From Bacteroidota bacterium (GTDB lineage Bacteria; Bacteroidota; Bacteroidia; 2-12-FULL-35-15), in the NCBI GenBank assembly GCA_023251855.1, contig JAHEYA010000136.1, positions 1 through 6,607 of the forward strand: a DNA stretch of 6,607 nucleotides, given 5' to 3'. The notes under the pieces are model-generated. The model saw only the letters and a list, made by a program, of their open reading frames with translations. It searched no databases and had not been told where the DNA came from. A program made the position numbers and the translations under genes. Below are positions 4,450-6,607 of the stretch, one piece after another (position 1 is the stretch's first letter; the number at the start of each line of letters is the position of its first letter).

Positions 4450-6607
4450 ATGAACTTATTTAAAATATCTATGAAAAATATCTGCTGCCTTCTGTTATTA
4501 ACGGTTTTAATGGTCGGCAAACTATCTGCTCAATCCGACAATTGTGCTACAGCAACAGTTGTAAGTGTAACAGCAAACTGTACTACTCCTACACCCGGAA
4601 CCACAGCAGCCGGAACACCTAGTATTTATTCGGGTTGTGTTGGTAATGCTGATGATGATGTTTGGTATCAGTTTACCGCCTCAGGAACGAGTCATGAAAT
4701 TGATGTGATACCCTCCTCCGGTATGGATGCTGTAGTTCAGTTATTCTCAGGAACCTGTGGTGCACTAACTACTTTATCCTGTATGGATGCAGGTCTTTCA
4801 GGACAAACAGAAATCATTTATGCAACAGGTTTAACAGCAGGTACCATTTATCTTGTAAGAGTTTATAATTATGGTGCAGGAGCAGGAAGCGGTAATTTCA
4901 CAATTTGCATTACTAATCCACCACCGGCCCCTGCCAATAATACATGTGCAGGTGCAGTTGCACTCACAGTAACTGCTAATTGTTCCAATACTGCAGGAAC
5001 CACCATTGGTGCAACACAATCTCTTGCAGGATGTGTTGGAACAGCTGATGATGATGTATGGTATAAGTTTGTAGCTACTAATAGTACAGCAACCATAACT
5101 GTTAATCCTTCCAGTACAATGGATGCTGTGGTTCAATTATACTCAGGTGCATGCGGATCGCTTAGTTCTATTAATTGTGAGGATAATACATTAACCAATG
5201 GCAATGAAGTAATTAGTCCGATCGGTTTAGTTGTAGGCAGTACTTATTATGTGAGAGTATATGATTATTATGGAGGTAATGGAGGACAAAATTTCAGCAT
5301 TTGTGTAACAGGACCACCTTCCTCTAATACACCTACCAATGATAACCCATGTAGTGCTATTCCACTTCCGGCTGTAACTTCGGATTGTAATTATTCACAT
5401 TTCACTACTACAGGTGCAACAGCATCAACAGGTGCACCTACGCCTACAACTTGCGGTGGTACTGCTCCACAACAAGGAGGATTTACATCAAGCAGTAAAG
5501 ATGTTTGGTTCAGCGTAGTTGCCCCTGCAAATGGAAAAATAACAATTAATCCACAACCGGGTTATGGTATCAATGACGGTGTACTGGTACTTTATAGCGG
5601 AACTTGCGGATCATTAACACAAATTGCCTGTAATGATGATCACAATTATCCGGGCACGGCAAATGATGTTAAACCCTATATTTCAAAATCAGGCTTAACT
5701 CCGGGAACAACTTATTTTATCCGTTATTTCGGCTATGGAACTACATCAGGTAATTTTGGATTATGTGTTTCCTCTCCTACAAATGATGCCTGTTCATCAG
5801 CATTATACATTTGCGATTTAAATGGATATAGTGCGTCAACAAGTGCCGCTTATACCCCTGACCGGCCTTGTAATATGTATGCTAATAATGAAACCCAGGC
5901 TGGCGTTGATCAACCCGATGGAACCAATACAGGAGGTATTTTTGGTAAAGGTGGTTCATGGGGAACCGGCTCACCGAATATTGATGTGAATATTAATAAC
6001 AACTCCTGGATAACATTTACTGCAGGAGCAACTACAGCCATATTGAACGTAACAATAGGTAATTGCTGGGTAGGCAATTATCCTTCAGGCGGAGTACAAA
6101 TGCAAATATTTTCAGGAACAAATTGTTGCAACTTTACACCGGTTTCTAACTTCAAAGAAAACTCAACCGGTTTTACAATCACTGCAAATAGTTTAACAAT
6201 TGGAAACACCTATTATTTAATGGTTGATGGTTTTGCCGGTGATATTTGTAATTATAAAATATCTGCTAATTCAGGTGTTCAGTTTCCTGCAATTACTGCT
6301 GTACCCAGTTCGGTTTGTAATGGCCAAAGCACCACTTTAACAGGACCTTCAGGAGCAACCTCTTATCTTTGGTCGCCAGGAGGCCAAACAACTCAAAGTA
6401 TTACTGTAACCCCATCCACAACTATTACTTATACCTGTATTGCCAGTGGTGTTTGTGGTTTCAAACAAACATTGACCAAAACTATTACTGTAAATCCGCC
6501 ACCGGCTATCACCGTTAATCCACTAACTATTTGTGGCGGACAAAGCGGTACGCTAACTGCAAGCGGAGCTACTACTTATACATGGAGTACGGGTGCTACC
6601 GGAGCTT
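4450..6607 (+). CDS. Large secreted cysteine-rich repeat protein, 3' end missing
   Basis: The frame is open for 719 codons and runs off the window, so this is an N-terminal fragment. A signal peptide ends near KLSAQ (residues 24-28). The ATG at 4471 (codon 8) would give a more conventional signal peptide and is an alternative start. Three related modules follow at about residues 30-156, 163-288 and 299-441. Each has D-V-W, an LYSG/LFSG-type strand, a late (L/S)TxGTxY(L/Y)VR-type strand, and six spaced cysteines. They resemble PPC-type beta-sandwich domains. A divergent fourth module covers about 445-607 (NNSWITFTAG at 517-526, NTYYLMVDGFAGD at 586-598). Ig/PKD-like repeats begin at about 614 (SVCNGQSTTLTGPSGATSYLW-like, 621-641) and restart at about 686 (TICGGQSGTLTASGATTYTW-like, 693-712). 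This architecture is typical of Bacteroidota surface or extracellular proteins exported by type IX secretion, which carry a C-terminal sorting domain; that end is not visible. An adhesin or matrix role is inferred. No enzyme motif is seen. Confidence 0.9.
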   Translation, partial: MNLFKISMKNICCLLLLTVLMVGKLSAQSDNCATATVVSVTANCTTPTPGTTAAGTPSIYSGCVGNADDDVWYQFTASGTSHEIDVIPSSGMDAVVQLFSGTCGALTTLSCMDAGLSGQTEIIYATGLTAGTIYLVRVYNYGAGAGSGNFTICITNPPPAPANNTCAGAVALTVTANCSNTAGTTIGATQSLAGCVGTADDDVWYKFVATNSTATITVNPSSTMDAVVQLYSGACGSLSSINCEDNTLTNGNEVISPIGLVVGSTYYVRVYDYYGGNGGQNFSICVTGPPSSNTPTNDNPCSAIPLPAVTSDCNYSHFTTTGATASTGAPTPTTCGGTAPQQGGFTSSSKDVWFSVVAPANGKITINPQPGYGINDGVLVLYSGTCGSLTQIACNDDHNYPGTANDVKPYISKSGLTPGTTYFIRYFGYGTTSGNFGLCVSSPTNDACSSALYICDLNGYSASTSAAYTPDRPCNMYANNETQAGVDQPDGTNTGGIFGKGGSWGTGSPNIDVNINNNSWITFTAGATTAILNVTIGNCWVGNYPSGGVQMQIFSGTNCCNFTPVSNFKENSTGFTITANSLTIGNTYYLMVDGFAGDICNYKISANSGVQFPAITAVPSSVCNGQSTTLTGPSGATSYLWSPGGQTTQSITVTPSTTITYTCIASGVCGFKQTLTKTITVNPPPAITVNPLTICGGQSGTLTASGATTYTWSTGATGA
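4537..5772 (+). repeat. Three tandem six-cysteine modules within the large secreted protein
   Basis: Module 1 (4537-4917), module 2 (4936-5313) and module 3 (5344-5772) align along their length. The cysteines are C32, C44, C63, C103, C111 and C153 in module 1. They are C166, C178, C195, C235, C243 and C285 in module 2, and C301, C313, C335, C386, C394 and C439 in module 3. The first pair is always 12 apart and the fourth/fifth pair always 8 apart. Modules 1 and 2 have a period of 132 residues (396 nt) from the third cysteine onward, and share MDAVVQL and ADDDVWY exactly. Module 3 is longer and more diverged. The even, conserved cysteine count in an exported protein suggests three disulfides per module. 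Confidence 0.85.

Noticed and set aside
4831..5136. Cysteine-rich 101-codon frame on the - strand, and a second overlapping - strand frame at 4869-5096
   Set aside because: Both lie antisense to the strongly supported repeat modules. Their composition is simply the complement of the Gly/Thr/Ala-rich repeats.

Overview
The window looks like chromosomal DNA from a member of the Bacteroidota. The evidence is AT-rich sequence, A-rich translation starts without Shine-Dalgarno motifs, a good match to the Bacteroidota-type promoter (TTG, 20 nt, TAnnTTTG), an ArgRS that looks typical of the phylum, and a large secreted protein made of cysteine-rich and Ig/PKD-like repeats of the kind exported by Bacteroidota type IX secretion. 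The genus cannot be fixed from this sequence. All six genes are on the + strand.

Layout. (1) 38-547 encodes a YetF/DUF421 membrane protein whose reading frame is still open at the left edge. (2) 548-744 is an intergenic gap holding a 74-bp imperfect palindrome (617-690) that looks like an interspersed Bacteroidota repeat. (3) 745-3700 is a tight three-gene run: a secreted TlpA-like thioredoxin, a membrane-anchored SCO1/SenC copper chaperone, and argS. The gaps are 14 and 11 nt, so they are probably one operon. (4) 3701-4047 is a 347-bp intergenic region with a convincing promoter (3801-3831) and a leader of about 210 nt containing a perfect 10-bp-stem hairpin. (5) 4048-4416 encodes a small secreted protein of unknown function. 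(6) 4450 to the right edge is the first 719 codons of a very large secreted protein, with no stop codon in the window.

How the genes fit together. The thioredoxin and SCO protein form a plausible envelope thiol/copper module: in other bacteria TlpA-type proteins reduce Sco proteins before these deliver copper to cytochrome oxidase. The argS gene is housekeeping and seems simply to share the transcript. The promoter at 3801-3831 probably drives the small secreted protein together with the large repeat protein 33 nt downstream.

No CRISPR array, tRNA, rRNA, transposase or phage gene was seen. I found no clearly new system. The most distinctive items are the six-cysteine repeat array, the palindromic repeat, the structured leader, and the small secreted protein paired with the giant one.
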